A stretch of 64,000 nucleotides of DNA from an uncultured Eubacteriales bacterium (GCA_934456435.1 CAKSHH010000001.1:124001-188000), one strand, 5' to 3'. Positions 35,967 to 45,364 are shown, numbered from the stretch's first letter. Translations and numbers: made by a program. The notes: generated by a model from the letters alone, not told the origin.

Positions 35967-36773
35967 ATGGAAATGAAAAACGGTTTTAAATTTAAAGATA
36001 AATACAATGTCTACGATCTTGTAGAGATTCTCAGGATTCTCCGCTCTGAGGGCGGATGCCCGTGGGATATCAAACAGACTCACGAGAGCATCAAGAAGAA
36101 TCTGATTGAAGAGACTTACGAGACGATAGAAGCTATCAACAAGAATGACCCTGCCATGCTCCGTGAGGAGCTGGGCGATGTGCTTATGCAGGTTGTGTTT
36201 CACGCACAGATTGAGGCGGAAAAGGGCGTTTTCAATATTGACGACGTTGCCGACGAAAACTGCAAAAAGCTTATTGAACGTCATCCTCACGTTTTCGGCG
36301 AGGTGAATGTAAACTCGGTTGACGATGTTCTGACAAACTGGGATGCGATCAAGCGCAAGACCAAGGGTCAGAAATCCACATCCGAGGCGATTGATTCGGT
36401 TCCGCGCGAACTGCCGGCACTTATGAGAGCCACAAAAATTCAGTCAAAGGCGGCGAAGGCGGGCTTCGACTGGGACGATGTGAGCGGCGCGCTCGACAAG
36501 CTCAGCGAAGAAATAGCAGAGCTTAAAGAGGCGATTGCCGACGGCGAAAGGGAACACATCAATGAGGAACTGGGCGACGTCATATTCTCGGCAGTCAATG
36601 TTTCGAGATTTGTAAATGTCGACGCCGAGGAATCCCTGACCGACGCAACAGACAAATTTGTCGGAAGATTCAAAACGGTCGAAAAGCTTGCCCGTGAAAA
36701 TGGCATTGATATGACCGCTTCCGATATGGAAACTCTCGACAGGCTTTGGGACGAAGCCAAAACAACAAAATAA
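35967..36773 (+). CDS. mazG: Nucleoside triphosphate pyrophosphohydrolase MazG
   Basis: 268 residues with two MazG helical repeats. The first has CPWDIKQTHESIKKNLIEETYE followed by EELGDVLMQVVFHA (shown in two parts, about 28-80); the second has ELKEAI and NEELGDVIFSAVNVSRF (about 185-220). These EExxE...ExxD sets bind Mg2+. It hydrolyses NTPs to NMP and pyrophosphate, clearing abnormal nucleotides. Six bp after spoVB, in the position of B. subtilis yabN. Confidence 0.95.
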   Translation: MEMKNGFKFKDKYNVYDLVEILRILRSEGGCPWDIKQTHESIKKNLIEETYETIEAINKNDPAMLREELGDVLMQVVFHAQIEAEKGVFNIDDVADENCKKLIERHPHVFGEVNVNSVDDVLTNWDAIKRKTKGQKSTSEAIDSVPRELPALMRATKIQSKAAKAGFDWDDVSGALDKLSEEIAELKEAIADGEREHINEELGDVIFSAVNVSRFVNVDAEESLTDATDKFVGRFKTVEKLARENGIDMTASDMETLDRLWDEAKTTK

Positions 36774-36875
36774 TGTAATGAATTGCTTTATGTTCGCTGA
36801 TAACGATGATTTTGCTTCGATTTTTCGATTTCGGTGACCCTAAAGATTTCATAATAAAAAACTGGAGGAATTACA

Positions 36876-37148
36876 ATGAATAAGACAGAATTTATCAACG
36901 CAGTTGCCGCAAAGGGCGAAATGGACAAGAAGGCCGCTGAGAAGGCAGTCAACGCAGTTATCGCTGCTACAACAGACGCTCTCAAGAACGGCGAGAAGAT
37001 TCAGCTTGTAGGTTTCGGAACATTTGAGATCAGAGAGCGCGCAGAGAAGCAGGCACGCAATCCGAGAACAGGTGAGACGATGACTGTTCCCGCAAGCAAG
37101 GTTCCCGCTTTCAAGGCAGGCAAGGCTCTCAAGGACGCTGTTAAATAA
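36876..37148 (+). CDS. hup: DNA-binding protein HU
   Basis: 90 residues, full-length HU: MNKTEFINAVAAKGEMDKKA, then GFGTFEIRERAEKQARNPRTG with the DNA-binding arm, ending FKAGKALKDAVK. Acts as a homodimer that bends and compacts DNA. TGGAGGAA precedes the ATG. Codon choice is strongly biased (GCA, AAG, CTC), as expected for high expression. The 102-bp gap to mazG probably holds its own promoter, but I could not define one. It separates mazG from rqcP, unlike in B. subtilis. Confidence 0.97.
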   Translation: MNKTEFINAVAAKGEMDKKAAEKAVNAVIAATTDALKNGEKIQLVGFGTFEIRERAEKQARNPRTGETMTVPASKVPAFKAGKALKDAVK

Positions 37149-37173
37149 TTCTCTTTTAGTTCGATTGTATTGC

Positions 37174-37203
37174 GGCAGGACGCTTTTGTCCTGCCTCACT
37201 TTT
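37174..37203 (+). terminator. Terminator of hup
   Basis: An 8-bp perfect stem GGCAGGAC/GTCCTGCC (37174-37181 with 37188-37195) followed by TCACTTTTT. It may be partly leaky, giving read-through to rqcP. Confidence 0.7.
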
Positions 37204-37236
37204 TAAGCAATACCGCACAATTTAAGGAGGCAAGGA

Positions 37237-37479
37237 ATGAGACTGGACAAATATCTCAAGGTTTCCAGAGTCATAAAGCGCAGGACTGTTGCCAACGAGG
37301 TTTGCGACGCCAAGCACGTTTTGGTCAACGGCAAAATCGCGAGGGCTTCGTATGACGTTAAGGAAAATGATATCATCGAGATAACGATGGGCTCCAACGT
37401 CACGAAAATTCAGGTGACGAAGGTAACGGAACATGCCACAAAGGACGACGCCGCTTTGATGTATAAGGTGATTGACTGA
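37237..37479 (+). CDS. rqcP: S4-domain RNA-binding protein RqcP (YabO/Hsp15-like)
   Basis: 80 residues, nearly all one S4 domain: MRLDKYLKVSRVIKRRTVA, then VLVNGKIARASYDVKENDIIEI. B. subtilis YabO/RqcP works with RqcH on stalled 50S-peptidyl-tRNA complexes to add C-terminal alanine tails. AAGGAGG lies 6-7 bases before the ATG. It is followed by yabP and yabQ as in Bacillus, which supports orthology. Confidence 0.92.
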   Translation: MRLDKYLKVSRVIKRRTVANEVCDAKHVLVNGKIARASYDVKENDIIEITMGSNVTKIQVTKVTEHATKDDAALMYKVID

Positions 37480-37533
37480 CCGCCGTGTAATAAGTTCAGA
37501 TTCAGCCTCATATATTTATATGAGGTGTTTTTT

Positions 37534-37797
37534 ATGTCTGAAGCTTTAATGCACGATATAGTTATCGAAAACCGCCAGCGGCTCACGGCAACCGGGATAG
37601 AGAATGTTGACAGCTATGAGGACGATTGCATTGTCGCACAGAGTGAATGCGGTGAAATCATTATAAAGGGACACGACCTGAAGATAAGCCGCCTTTCTGT
37701 CGAAACAGGGGATATGACCGTCGAGGGAAGCATTGATTCCGTCGGCTATAATGCTCCGAAAATCAGCGGCAGCTTTTTCAGCAGGGTGTTCAGATGA
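37534..37797 (+). CDS. yabP: Sporulation protein YabP
   Basis: 87 residues from the ATG at 37534, six bases after GAGGTG; a GTG at 37525 overlaps that site. YabP family features are HDIVIENRQRLTATGIENVDS and VEGSIDSVGY. YabP is needed for sporulation in B. subtilis, and the family is related to YqfC. It overlaps yabQ by 4 bases (ATGA), so the pair is co-translated. Confidence 0.93.
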   Translation: MSEALMHDIVIENRQRLTATGIENVDSYEDDCIVAQSECGEIIIKGHDLKISRLSVETGDMTVEGSIDSVGYNAPKISGSFFSRVFR

Positions 37798-38315
37798 TTG
37801 ATTATCTTCCCGATCCGTCATCTCAGCTTGTCGGATTTCTCTATTCGATCGGAATCGGCTTTGCGCTCGGCGTTTTTTATGAAATCTTGAGGCTGTTTTT
37901 TTTCGTTGCGTCAGGAAGCGATAAAAAATTCACTCTTGCAAGGGATATAATATTTTTGCTTTTCTGTCTCGGCGTCACTTTTTTCTTTTTGATGATTCGC
38001 TACAACGGCAAGGTGATGTTCTATGCTGTGGGCGGTGAGCTGCTCGGCGGATATATCATGCTGAAGCTCGTCAACCCGTTCTTTACGTTCCTGATAAAGA
38101 AGAAAATGCGTCGGGTGAGAAGAAATTTTGTAAGGATTGTAAACGGAGTGCGCTCAACAATGCTAAAATTCGGCAGAAAGCTCTACAAGAGCGGAAAAAA
38201 TGTTATAAAATCCGAAAAAAATTTACAAAAAGGCTTGCATAATCGACACGATATAGTGTATAATCAATCCGTAACGGTGTGTCCGCCGGATAAAAAAGGG
38301 AATCGAGGTGACTGA
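37794..38315 (+). CDS. yabQ: Sporulation membrane protein YabQ
   Basis: 173 residues. It has about four membrane segments in the first 105 residues (LVGFLYSIGIGFALGVFYEI and following), then a basic cytoplasmic tail rich in Lys/Arg. YabQ localises to the forespore membranes and is required for cortex formation in B. subtilis. Coupled to yabP by an ATGA overlap; the end lies just before the divIC start. Confidence 0.9.
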   Translation: MIDYLPDPSSQLVGFLYSIGIGFALGVFYEILRLFFFVASGSDKKFTLARDIIFLLFCLGVTFFFLMIRYNGKVMFYAVGGELLGGYIMLKLVNPFFTFLIKKKMRRVRRNFVRIVNGVRSTMLKFGRKLYKSGKNVIKSEKNLQKGLHNRHDIVYNQSVTVCPPDKKGNRGD

Positions 38316-38316
38316 A

Positions 38317-38610
38317 ATGGCTGAAAAGAAAAAGCGCAAGCGCAGCTTTATAGTTTCTTTCTGTATAATTGCTCTTTTTGCGTATTTCGCCATTTCGTTG
38401 ATTACAATACATAACAGTATCAATAGCACAAAAGCGGAAATTACTGCCGTAAAGCAGTCATACGAGCAGCAGGTTGCCGAAAACGACCGGCTCAAGGCTT
38501 ATGTTGACGGCGGTGAAATAGATGAGTACGTTGAAAAAGTCGCAAGAGACGAGCTCGGATATGTTAAGCCGGGCGAGCATGTCTATTATGATGTCTCTGT
38601 GAATGATTGA
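38317..38610 (+). CDS. divIC: Septum formation initiator DivIC/FtsB-like
   Basis: 97 residues from ATG 38317 (GAGGTG seven bases upstream; a GTG at 38308 is within that site). Basic cytoplasmic tail, one membrane helix (about 12-32), an extracellular coiled coil (about 36-65), and the C-terminal VEKVARDELGYVKPGEHVYYD typical of DivIC/FtsB. It links late divisome proteins with FtsL and DivIB. The stop of yabQ overlaps the ribosome site region by a few bases. Confidence 0.92.
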   Translation: MAEKKKRKRSFIVSFCIIALFAYFAISLITIHNSINSTKAEITAVKQSYEQQVAENDRLKAYVDGGEIDEYVEKVARDELGYVKPGEHVYYDVSVND

Positions 38611-38644
38611 CGTTTCGGAATTAAATTAGAGGAGCACGCATTTT

Positions 38645-39088
38645 ATGCAGTTAGAAGTTGGTTCAGTAGTTGAGGGAAAAGTAACCGGTTTTACGTCGTT
38701 CGGAGCCTTTGTCGATCTTGACGGAGGAAAAAAGGGAATGGTACATATTTCCGAGGTAGCGACTGAATTTGTCAAGGACATTAAGGATCACCTCAAGGTC
38801 GGTCAACAGGTCAAGGTTAAGATTCTTTCGATTGCCGACGACGGCAAGATCAGCTTATCAATCCGCAAAGCGGTTGAACAGCCGAAGCCGTCAAAGCCCA
38901 AAAGCTTCCAGCCGAGAAAAAACACGGCTAATGTTTGGCAGGGCAACAAGTCAACGGATAACCAGCCGCAGTCCTTTGAGAGCATGATGGCAAAGTTCAA
39001 GCAGGAAAGCGACGAAAAGATGTCTGATCTCAAGCGTGATTCCAGACACGGCGGCGGATACAATCGCCGTGGTACAAATAAACTGTGA
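38645..39088 (+). CDS. S1 RNA-binding domain protein (YabR-like)
   Basis: 147 residues. An S1 OB-fold fills residues 1-75: LEVGSVVEGKVTGFTSFGAF, VDLDGGKKGMVHISEVA, VKVKILSIADDGKISLSIRKA. A basic, Gln/Lys-rich, probably disordered tail follows. It stands in the position of B. subtilis yabR. The tail differs between family members. The RNA target is unknown; ribosome association is plausible. Confidence 0.9.
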   Translation: MQLEVGSVVEGKVTGFTSFGAFVDLDGGKKGMVHISEVATEFVKDIKDHLKVGQQVKVKILSIADDGKISLSIRKAVEQPKPSKPKSFQPRKNTANVWQGNKSTDNQPQSFESMMAKFKQESDEKMSDLKRDSRHGGGYNRRGTNKL

Positions 39089-39095
39089 CGACTTT

Positions 39096-39123
39096 CAGGA
39101 GCAGATATCTGCTCCTGTTTTTT
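39096..39123 (+). terminator. Terminator at the end of the yab block
   Basis: A 9-bp perfect stem CAGGAGCAG/CTGCTCCTG (39096-39104 with 39109-39117), ATAT loop, then six T. Confidence 0.95.
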
Positions 39124-39136
39124 GTAGGTGATATTT

Positions 39137-39982
39137 TTGAGAGAAATCAATGTGAACGAGGTAAGGAAGGCTGTCGGCGAGCTTTGCATCAGAGCCAACA
39201 AGATTTTGCCGGACGACCTTGCCGAAAAAATAGGCAAATGCCGCAGCTGTGAAACAAATAAGCTTGCCGAAAGTGTGCTCGGCGACATTGAGGCGAATCT
39301 CGACGCCGCAAAGGAGCTGGACATTCCGATATGTCAGGACACGGGCATGGCTGTCGTGTTTCTTGATATAGGTCAGGATGTTCATTTCGTCGGCGGAAGC
39401 CTGTACGAAGCGGTAAACAACGGTGTTCACGACGGATATGTGAACGGTTATCTGCGGTGCTCGGTGGTTTCCGATCCGTTACGCAGAGTGAACACAAAGG
39501 ACAATACACCTGCAGTTATTCACACCAATATTGTCGACGGCGACCGAGTTAAGATTACGGTTGCGCCCAAGGGCTTCGGCAGCGAAAATATGAGCTCTCT
39601 GAAAATGATGACACCGGCAAGAGGCAGAGAGGATATAATCGAATATGTGCTTGAGAGCGTAAGGACAGCGGGTGGAAATCCCTGTCCGCCGATAGTTCTC
39701 GGAATCGGAATCGGCGGAGATTTTGAACAATGCGCTTTCCTTGCCAAAAAAGCTCTTTGCAGGAGCGTTTCGGTGCACAACGCCGATGAATACTACGCGC
39801 AGATGGAAAAAGAGATCCTTGAACGCATAAACAAGGAAACAGGAGTCGGACCGCAGGGCTTCGGCGGAGACACGACGGCACTTTCCGTGGCGATTGAAAC
39901 CGCACCGACACACATTGCAGGACTTCCCGTTGCAGTCAATTTCGGCTGTCACGTTACAAGACACGCGGATTGTGAAATATAA
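39137..39982 (+). CDS. Class I fumarate hydratase (tartrate dehydratase-like) alpha subunit
   Basis: 281 residues from a TTG at 39137 with AGGTGA five bases upstream; a GTG at 39128 in frame is the alternative. The likely cluster cysteines are in ICQDTGM, NPCPPI and FEQCAFL, giving the three Cys of the 4Fe-4S site of two-subunit fumarases. It interconverts fumarate and malate with the beta subunit. The beta subunit gene normally lies next to alpha but is not in the window; a membrane glycosyltransferase follows after 12 bp. A terminator sits just upstream, so transcription is presumably separate, yet no clear promoter was found. Confidence 0.88.
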   Translation: MREINVNEVRKAVGELCIRANKILPDDLAEKIGKCRSCETNKLAESVLGDIEANLDAAKELDIPICQDTGMAVVFLDIGQDVHFVGGSLYEAVNNGVHDGYVNGYLRCSVVSDPLRRVNTKDNTPAVIHTNIVDGDRVKITVAPKGFGSENMSSLKMMTPARGREDIIEYVLESVRTAGGNPCPPIVLGIGIGGDFEQCAFLAKKALCRSVSVHNADEYYAQMEKEILERINKETGVGPQGFGGDTTALSVAIETAPTHIAGLPVAVNFGCHVTRHADCEI

Positions 39983-39994
39983 GGAGAGGGTAAT

Positions 39995-41452
39995 ATGAGC
40001 ACTAAAAAGGGATTCTTTTCAGGCTTTGATTCTTTCATCAGAAAGCTGATACGTTTTCTGGTTATTGCAATTTTCGCTTTTTCGATAGTTTCTGTTCCAA
40101 TCTGTATGCTGACCTATATAAGAGGCTATGCAAACCTGTTCTCTGTCAGGGAATTGATTTGGGCAATTTCGGCATTGCTGTATTGTGCGTTGGTCTTTTT
40201 TGCAGGAAAGCTTTTTCAAAACAAAAAAGAAATCTATCTTGTAATTTCTATGCTTGTTTTTGAAGCGATATATTTCGTGCTTTTCCTTGTCTTTTATGAC
40301 ACACAGCCATGCTCGGACTATGAGGGAATATGGCATGCCGCCGTTGAAATGAGCCGCGGCACGTTTACCGACGGCGTTACACCGGGCGCATATACATACA
40401 TATACAACTGGCAGTTGGGTATTGCCGCGCTGGAATCGGTCATTATCCGTATATTCGGTGAGCATTTTCTTGCTTTAAAAATATTTAATGCGGTTGTTAT
40501 AGCGGTTAATAATTTCCTTGTATATAAGTGTTGTTATGTAAAGTTCAGCAAACGCACGGCAGTTTATGCTTACACGGGGGCGGCGATGTTTATTCCGTGG
40601 ATGCTCTCTGTTCCGCAGTTTACAAATCACCATATCGGTTTCACCCTTTTACTTGCCGCGATGCTTCTTCTTTATAAGGACAAGTGGTACACATATCTTT
40701 TCGCCGGACTTCTTATAGGCTGTCTCAACGTTCTGCGTCCTATGGGCTTGATCGTTATGATTGCAGCGGTGTGTATGGCAATTTACGGGATGATAAAGGA
40801 TCATACCTTCAAGGCCGTGCTCAATAATATGGGCAAGCTTCTGTCGGTCGTCCTGGCTTTTGCTGCCGTTATGTCATTGTTTAATGTGGCTTTCATAAAG
40901 CTTGGATACACGGACATAAACGTTTCTTCCGCAAGAGTTCCTTATTTTAAATTTCAAAAGGGACTGTATGGCTACGATGACATATTTAAAGATTTTGATA
41001 AGTACGAAAACACCGAAGCGTACAATGAAGCGATGAAAGCCGAGCTTACAGATACAGTTAAGGAAAATCCGAAAGGAATATGTGCTTTTGTTGCGAAGAA
41101 AATGATAAATTTCCTCGGTATGTTCGACTATCAGTTTGAAATGTCCTTTGACCATAACGACGCAGTTTGGTCAAAGTATCCGATAAAGGCTTTTTATTCA
41201 ATGAGCTGGTTCCAGTATCTGTTCTTCCTTGTTCTGGCGCTGTATGCATTTTGGAAAACGCGCAAGAACCGTGAGGTTGATATTTTCAGCGTGTTCTTTA
41301 TCGGAAACACACTTGTTTATCTGTTTATTGAAGCATTTTCGTCGTACAGATTTGAAAGCTATTTTTACATAATAATGTTTGCTGCGGCAGGCTTTGACGT
41401 GATAATGCAAAAATTTTCAAAAAAGTCAGCCAATAAAGAAATCGGAGATTAA
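39995..41452 (+). CDS. Polytopic membrane glycosyltransferase (GT39/ArnT-like)
   Basis: 485 residues with about 11 membrane helices. The first large extracellular loop has DTQPCSDYEGIWHAA, where the acidic residues resemble the metal/substrate site of GT-C enzymes, and TPGAYTYIYNWQLG. These enzymes use polyprenyl-phosphate sugars on the outer face of the membrane. The acceptor could be a protein, lipid or wall glycan. AGGAGAGGG before the ATG. The class is inferred from topology and loop pattern; a membrane protein of another GT-C group is possible. Confidence 0.75.
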   Translation: MSTKKGFFSGFDSFIRKLIRFLVIAIFAFSIVSVPICMLTYIRGYANLFSVRELIWAISALLYCALVFFAGKLFQNKKEIYLVISMLVFEAIYFVLFLVFYDTQPCSDYEGIWHAAVEMSRGTFTDGVTPGAYTYIYNWQLGIAALESVIIRIFGEHFLALKIFNAVVIAVNNFLVYKCCYVKFSKRTAVYAYTGAAMFIPWMLSVPQFTNHHIGFTLLLAAMLLLYKDKWYTYLFAGLLIGCLNVLRPMGLIVMIAAVCMAIYGMIKDHTFKAVLNNMGKLLSVVLAFAAVMSLFNVAFIKLGYTDINVSSARVPYFKFQKGLYGYDDIFKDFDKYENTEAYNEAMKAELTDTVKENPKGICAFVAKKMINFLGMFDYQFEMSFDHNDAVWSKYPIKAFYSMSWFQYLFFLVLALYAFWKTRKNREVDIFSVFFIGNTLVYLFIEAFSSYRFESYFYIIMFAAAGFDVIMQKFSKKSANKEIGD

Positions 41453-41457
41453 AAATA

Positions 41458-42573
41458 ATGAACATAAAATTTGTAATACCTTGCTTGCTGGGTCTTGAAT
41501 CCATAATAGCAAATGAAATGAAAGAGCTCGGAGCCGAAAATGTCGTTTCGGAGAACGGCAGGGTTCTTTTCAGCGGCGACGAAACAATGCTGGCGCGAGC
41601 GAATATCTGTTCAAGGTATTCCGAAAGAATACAGATTCTCGTCGGTGAGTTTTATGCGCGAAGCTTTGAAGAGCTTTTTCAGGGCACCAAGGCATTGCCG
41701 TGGGAGGAATGGATAGGCGCTTATGACGCGTTTCCGGTAAAGGGATATTCGCTTAATTCAACACTTTTCAGCGTCAGCGACTGCCAGTCGATAATCAAAA
41801 AGGCGGTTGTCGAGCGTATGAAGTCGAAGTACGGCATAAGCTGGTTCGACGAGACGGGCCCGATCCATCAGATTCAGTTTTCGATAATGAAGGACAAGGT
41901 GAGCCTTTTGCTTGATACAACGGGCGCGGGTCTGCACAAGAGGGGATACCGTCCCCGGGCAAATGCCGCACCGCTCAAGGAAACGCTTGCAGCATCCTTG
42001 TGCAATCTTGCAAGGCTTCGCAGTTATCACACTCTGTATGACCCAATGTGCGGCAGCGGAACGATACTCATTGAGGGCGCGATGATGGTTCATAATATTG
42101 CACCCGGTGTGAACAGATATTTCTCAGCCGAGCGCTGGGACGTCATTGATGAGCGCGTTTGGACAGAGGAGCGCAACAGAGCGAGAGACCTTGTCAATTA
42201 CGACACGGACTTTATTGCTTACGGCTCGGATATTGACGAGGATGCGCTGGAGATTGCAAAAATAAATGCAAAAAGGGCAGGAGTGGAAAGAAAAATCCGC
42301 TTTGAAAAAGCAGATATCCGCGATTTTGCGCCCAAGAGCGAAAAAGGAACGATTATATGCAATCCGCCTTACGGCGAACGTCTTTTGGATATTGAGCAGG
42401 CACAAAAGCTCTATAAAATAATGGGAGAGAAATTCATTCAAAAACGCGGCTGGGCGTATTATGTTATAAGCCCGTCGGAAGAATTTGAAAAGGAATTCGG
42501 ACGAAAGGCAGACAAACGCCGCAAGCTTTACAACGGTATGATAAAGTGTCAGTTATTTATGTACTTCAAATGA
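41458..42573 (+). CDS. THUMP-domain rRNA (guanine-N2) methyltransferase, RlmL/YpsC-like
   Basis: 371 residues. N-terminal ferredoxin-like/THUMP part about 1-155 (KFVIPCLLGLESIIANEMKEL), then a Rossmann methyltransferase with DPMCGSGTILIEGAM (195-209) for SAM and NPPYGERL (302-309) as the N-MTase motif. The family methylates guanine N2 of 23S rRNA (G2445 in E. coli). Five bp after the glycosyltransferase gene. Confidence 0.93.
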   Translation: MNIKFVIPCLLGLESIIANEMKELGAENVVSENGRVLFSGDETMLARANICSRYSERIQILVGEFYARSFEELFQGTKALPWEEWIGAYDAFPVKGYSLNSTLFSVSDCQSIIKKAVVERMKSKYGISWFDETGPIHQIQFSIMKDKVSLLLDTTGAGLHKRGYRPRANAAPLKETLAASLCNLARLRSYHTLYDPMCGSGTILIEGAMMVHNIAPGVNRYFSAERWDVIDERVWTEERNRARDLVNYDTDFIAYGSDIDEDALEIAKINAKRAGVERKIRFEKADIRDFAPKSEKGTIICNPPYGERLLDIEQAQKLYKIMGEKFIQKRGWAYYVISPSEEFEKEFGRKADKRRKLYNGMIKCQLFMYFK

Positions 42574-42592
42574 TATGGGAGGTTGTTTTCAG

Positions 42593-43549
42593 ATGAAACA
42601 TCTTTTTGTTATCAACCCGAATGCCGGCAAGGGCAAAGCCTTTGAAATAGTTATGCCGAAAATCAAAGAGGCTGTTGCCGACAGAGGAACGGATTATGAG
42701 GTCTATGTCAGCAGCTCTTCGCAGGATACTCACGATTATTGCAAAAGAGCCTGTGAAAGCGGCGAGCGGATTCGTATATATGCCTGCGGCGGTGACGGTA
42801 CTATTTACGATGTTGTCAATGCAATATACGGATATGACAATGTCGAATTTGCAGCAGTTCCGCTCGGTTCGGGCAACGATTTCATCAGACTCTTCGGTAC
42901 AAAGGAACAGTTTGCAGATATCGGAGCACAGATAGACGGAACCGCAATAAAAATTGATGCCATCAAATGCGGCGACAGAATCGCTGTCAATCAATGTTCA
43001 ATGGGCTTTGATGCCGAAGTTTGTTCAAAGCAGGCGGATTTCAAAAAGATTCCGTGGCTTACCGGTGAGTCGGCATATACGGCTTCTTTGCTTTACTGCC
43101 TTAAATCAAAAACATCAAATCACTTTACCGTTACGATTGATGACGGCGAGCCGATAACCGATGATTTTGTCTTTGCTTTTTGCGGTAACAGCCGATTCTA
43201 CGGCGGAGGATATCAGGCGGCGCCGTATGCGGTTCCCGACGACGGAATGCTTGATTTTTCAATCGTCAGAGCCATGAAGATTCCGCGGCTGATCACTCAG
43301 ATAGGCAATTACAAAAAGGGCAGACATTATAATTGGCCGGAAACCACATACATAAGAGGAAAGAAAATGACTGTTCACAGCAATGAGCCTGCTTCGGTCA
43401 ATGTTGACGGAGAATGCGATCTTGTGACGGACAGCACGTTTGAAATTATCCCGTCTGCATTCAGCTTTGTCATTCCGACCACCTCAAGCTACATTGAAGA
43501 CAGAAAATCAGAAAAAATCTCAGACGAAATAGGCGTGGAAGTTAAATAA
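42593..43549 (+). CDS. Diacylglycerol kinase-family lipid kinase
   Basis: 318 residues from ATG 42593, ten bases after GGGAGG; a weaker ATG lies at 42575. DAGK catalytic features: MKHLFVINPNAGKGKA, ACGGDGTIYDVVNAI with GGDGT at 66-70, and PLGSGNDFIRLFG. A C-terminal beta sandwich ends near 290. YegS/DgkB-type enzymes phosphorylate diacylglycerol or related lipids at the inner leaflet, recycling it from teichoic acid synthesis. The lipid preference is not readable. Confidence 0.92.
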   Translation: MKHLFVINPNAGKGKAFEIVMPKIKEAVADRGTDYEVYVSSSSQDTHDYCKRACESGERIRIYACGGDGTIYDVVNAIYGYDNVEFAAVPLGSGNDFIRLFGTKEQFADIGAQIDGTAIKIDAIKCGDRIAVNQCSMGFDAEVCSKQADFKKIPWLTGESAYTASLLYCLKSKTSNHFTVTIDDGEPITDDFVFAFCGNSRFYGGGYQAAPYAVPDDGMLDFSIVRAMKIPRLITQIGNYKKGRHYNWPETTYIRGKKMTVHSNEPASVNVDGECDLVTDSTFEIIPSAFSFVIPTTSSYIEDRKSEKISDEIGVEVK

Positions 43550-43592
43550 AAGGAAATAATAGAAACGCAATACTTTTATTTCGGTGAAAACT

Positions 43593-45335
43593 ATGGATAT
43601 TTTTAATGCATTAACTATGATCGGCGGTTTGTGTCTGTTCCTGTTCGGTATGAACGTAATGGGACAGGCGCTTGAGCGCCGCGCGGGAAACAGCCTGAGA
43701 AATACACTTGAAAGGCTTACATCAAAAAAATTTGCCGGCTTCCTGACCGGTCTCGGCGTGACTGCTGTTATACAGAGCTCGTCCGCGACTACGGTCATGG
43801 TGGTCGGCTTTGTCAATTCCGGACTCATGACGCTTCACCAGGCAATAAATGTGATTATGGGCGCAAATGTCGGAACGACTGTGACCGGTTGGGTTCTTTC
43901 GCTCGGAGGCATCAGCAGCGATAATGTTTGGATAAGGCTGTTGAAGCCGAGCTCGTTTACTCCGGTGCTTGCGCTTGTGGGTATAGTTCTGTATCTTTTT
44001 ATGAAAGATTCCAAGAAGAAAGACAGCGGAGCGATATTGCTCGGATTTTCCGTGCTGATGTTCGGTATGGAAACAATGTCTTCCGCGGTATCGGGTCTTT
44101 CCGATGTGCCGGAATTTCAGCGTCTGTTTCTGCTTTTTAAGAATCCTCTTTTGGGGCTTTTGGTCGGAACGGTTTTGACAGCCGTGATACAGTCGAGTTC
44201 CGCCTCGGTCGGTATTTTGCAGGCGTTGACCGTTACGGGACAGGTCTCGGTCGGCGCGGCGATTCCGATAGTAATGGGCGACGGAATCGGAACCTGTGTG
44301 ACAGCAATGATATCCGGAGTGGGTACCAAGAGGGAAGCGAAACGCGCAGCGACGGTACATCTGCTTATAAACTTTATCGGCTCGGTTGTGTGGATAACCG
44401 TCTTTTGGATAATCAAAGCATTGCTTAAACCTGCAATACTGGACTCAACGGCTTCGTTTATAAGCATCGCGGTTATCAATACGGGCTTTAAGGTGCTGAA
44501 CACGGCGCTGTTCCTGCCTCTTTCCGGTGTGCTTGAAAAGCTGGTATGCAGACTTGTCCCCGATGCGAAAACGGCAGAGGAGGACACCGAGCTTGACGAA
44601 CGACTTTTGTTTACACCCACACTTGCGCTTCAGCAATGTAATGTCAAGGCGGTGGAGATGGCTCGCAGAGCGTCGCGCGCGCTGAGAAACAGTATCACGT
44701 CTGTTTTGTCTTATGACAGAGAGCTTGCCAAAAGTGTCAGAAACGACGAACAGATATGTGATCACTATGAAGATATGCTGGCAACATACCTTGTTAAAAT
44801 CGGCTCTGAACGCCTTGCAGACAGCGACAGCGAGAAAGCGAATATGTTTTTGAAGCTCCTCGGTGATTTTGAGAGAATCTCGGATCATGCGGTAAACATT
44901 CTTGAATCTGCCGAAGAAATGAAGGAAAAGAAGCTTGCGTTTTCGGATACGGCCGAAAAAGAATTTTTTATAATTTCGCAAGCGGTAAAAGAAATTCTGG
45001 ATTTGTCCGTCAACGCATTTATCAATAACGACAGAGAAAAGGCGAGTGAGGTTGAACCTTTGGAGCAGGTCATTGACGAGATGAAAGAGAATATGAGAAC
45101 CAATCATGTTATGCGAATGAGAAACGGAGAATGCAGTATTGAGATGGGTTTTGTTTGGTCGGATATTCTTACGAATTTTGAACGCGTTTCCGACCATTGC
45201 TCCAATATAGCCGGCTGTGTTATTGACGCCGCCGAGCACAACCTGAATCTTCACGAAACACTTGGCAAAGCTAAAAAGAACGATAAAGCGTTCAAACAAA
45301 AGTACAGCTATTACGCTGAAAAATACGGTATATAA
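43593..45335 (+). CDS. Na/phosphate cotransporter family protein with PhoU-like tail
   Basis: 580 residues from ATG 43593 with GGTGA upstream. Two inverted Na/Pi domains each carry the QSSS signature: VIQSSSATT (Q61) and VIQSSSASV (Q200), the substrate-binding loops of the NaPi-II family. About nine membrane helices are followed by a soluble helical PhoU-like domain about 345-560 (DFERISDHAVNI, NFERVSDHCSNIAG). Imports phosphate with Na+, with the PhoU part probably tuning activity. Monocistronic by position. Confidence 0.93.
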   Translation: MDIFNALTMIGGLCLFLFGMNVMGQALERRAGNSLRNTLERLTSKKFAGFLTGLGVTAVIQSSSATTVMVVGFVNSGLMTLHQAINVIMGANVGTTVTGWVLSLGGISSDNVWIRLLKPSSFTPVLALVGIVLYLFMKDSKKKDSGAILLGFSVLMFGMETMSSAVSGLSDVPEFQRLFLLFKNPLLGLLVGTVLTAVIQSSSASVGILQALTVTGQVSVGAAIPIVMGDGIGTCVTAMISGVGTKREAKRAATVHLLINFIGSVVWITVFWIIKALLKPAILDSTASFISIAVINTGFKVLNTALFLPLSGVLEKLVCRLVPDAKTAEEDTELDERLLFTPTLALQQCNVKAVEMARRASRALRNSITSVLSYDRELAKSVRNDEQICDHYEDMLATYLVKIGSERLADSDSEKANMFLKLLGDFERISDHAVNILESAEEMKEKKLAFSDTAEKEFFIISQAVKEILDLSVNAFINNDREKASEVEPLEQVIDEMKENMRTNHVMRMRNGECSIEMGFVWSDILTNFERVSDHCSNIAGCVIDAAEHNLNLHETLGKAKKNDKAFKQKYSYYAEKYGI

Positions 45336-45364
45336 AAAGACTTACCTCATTCACAAAAAAACAA

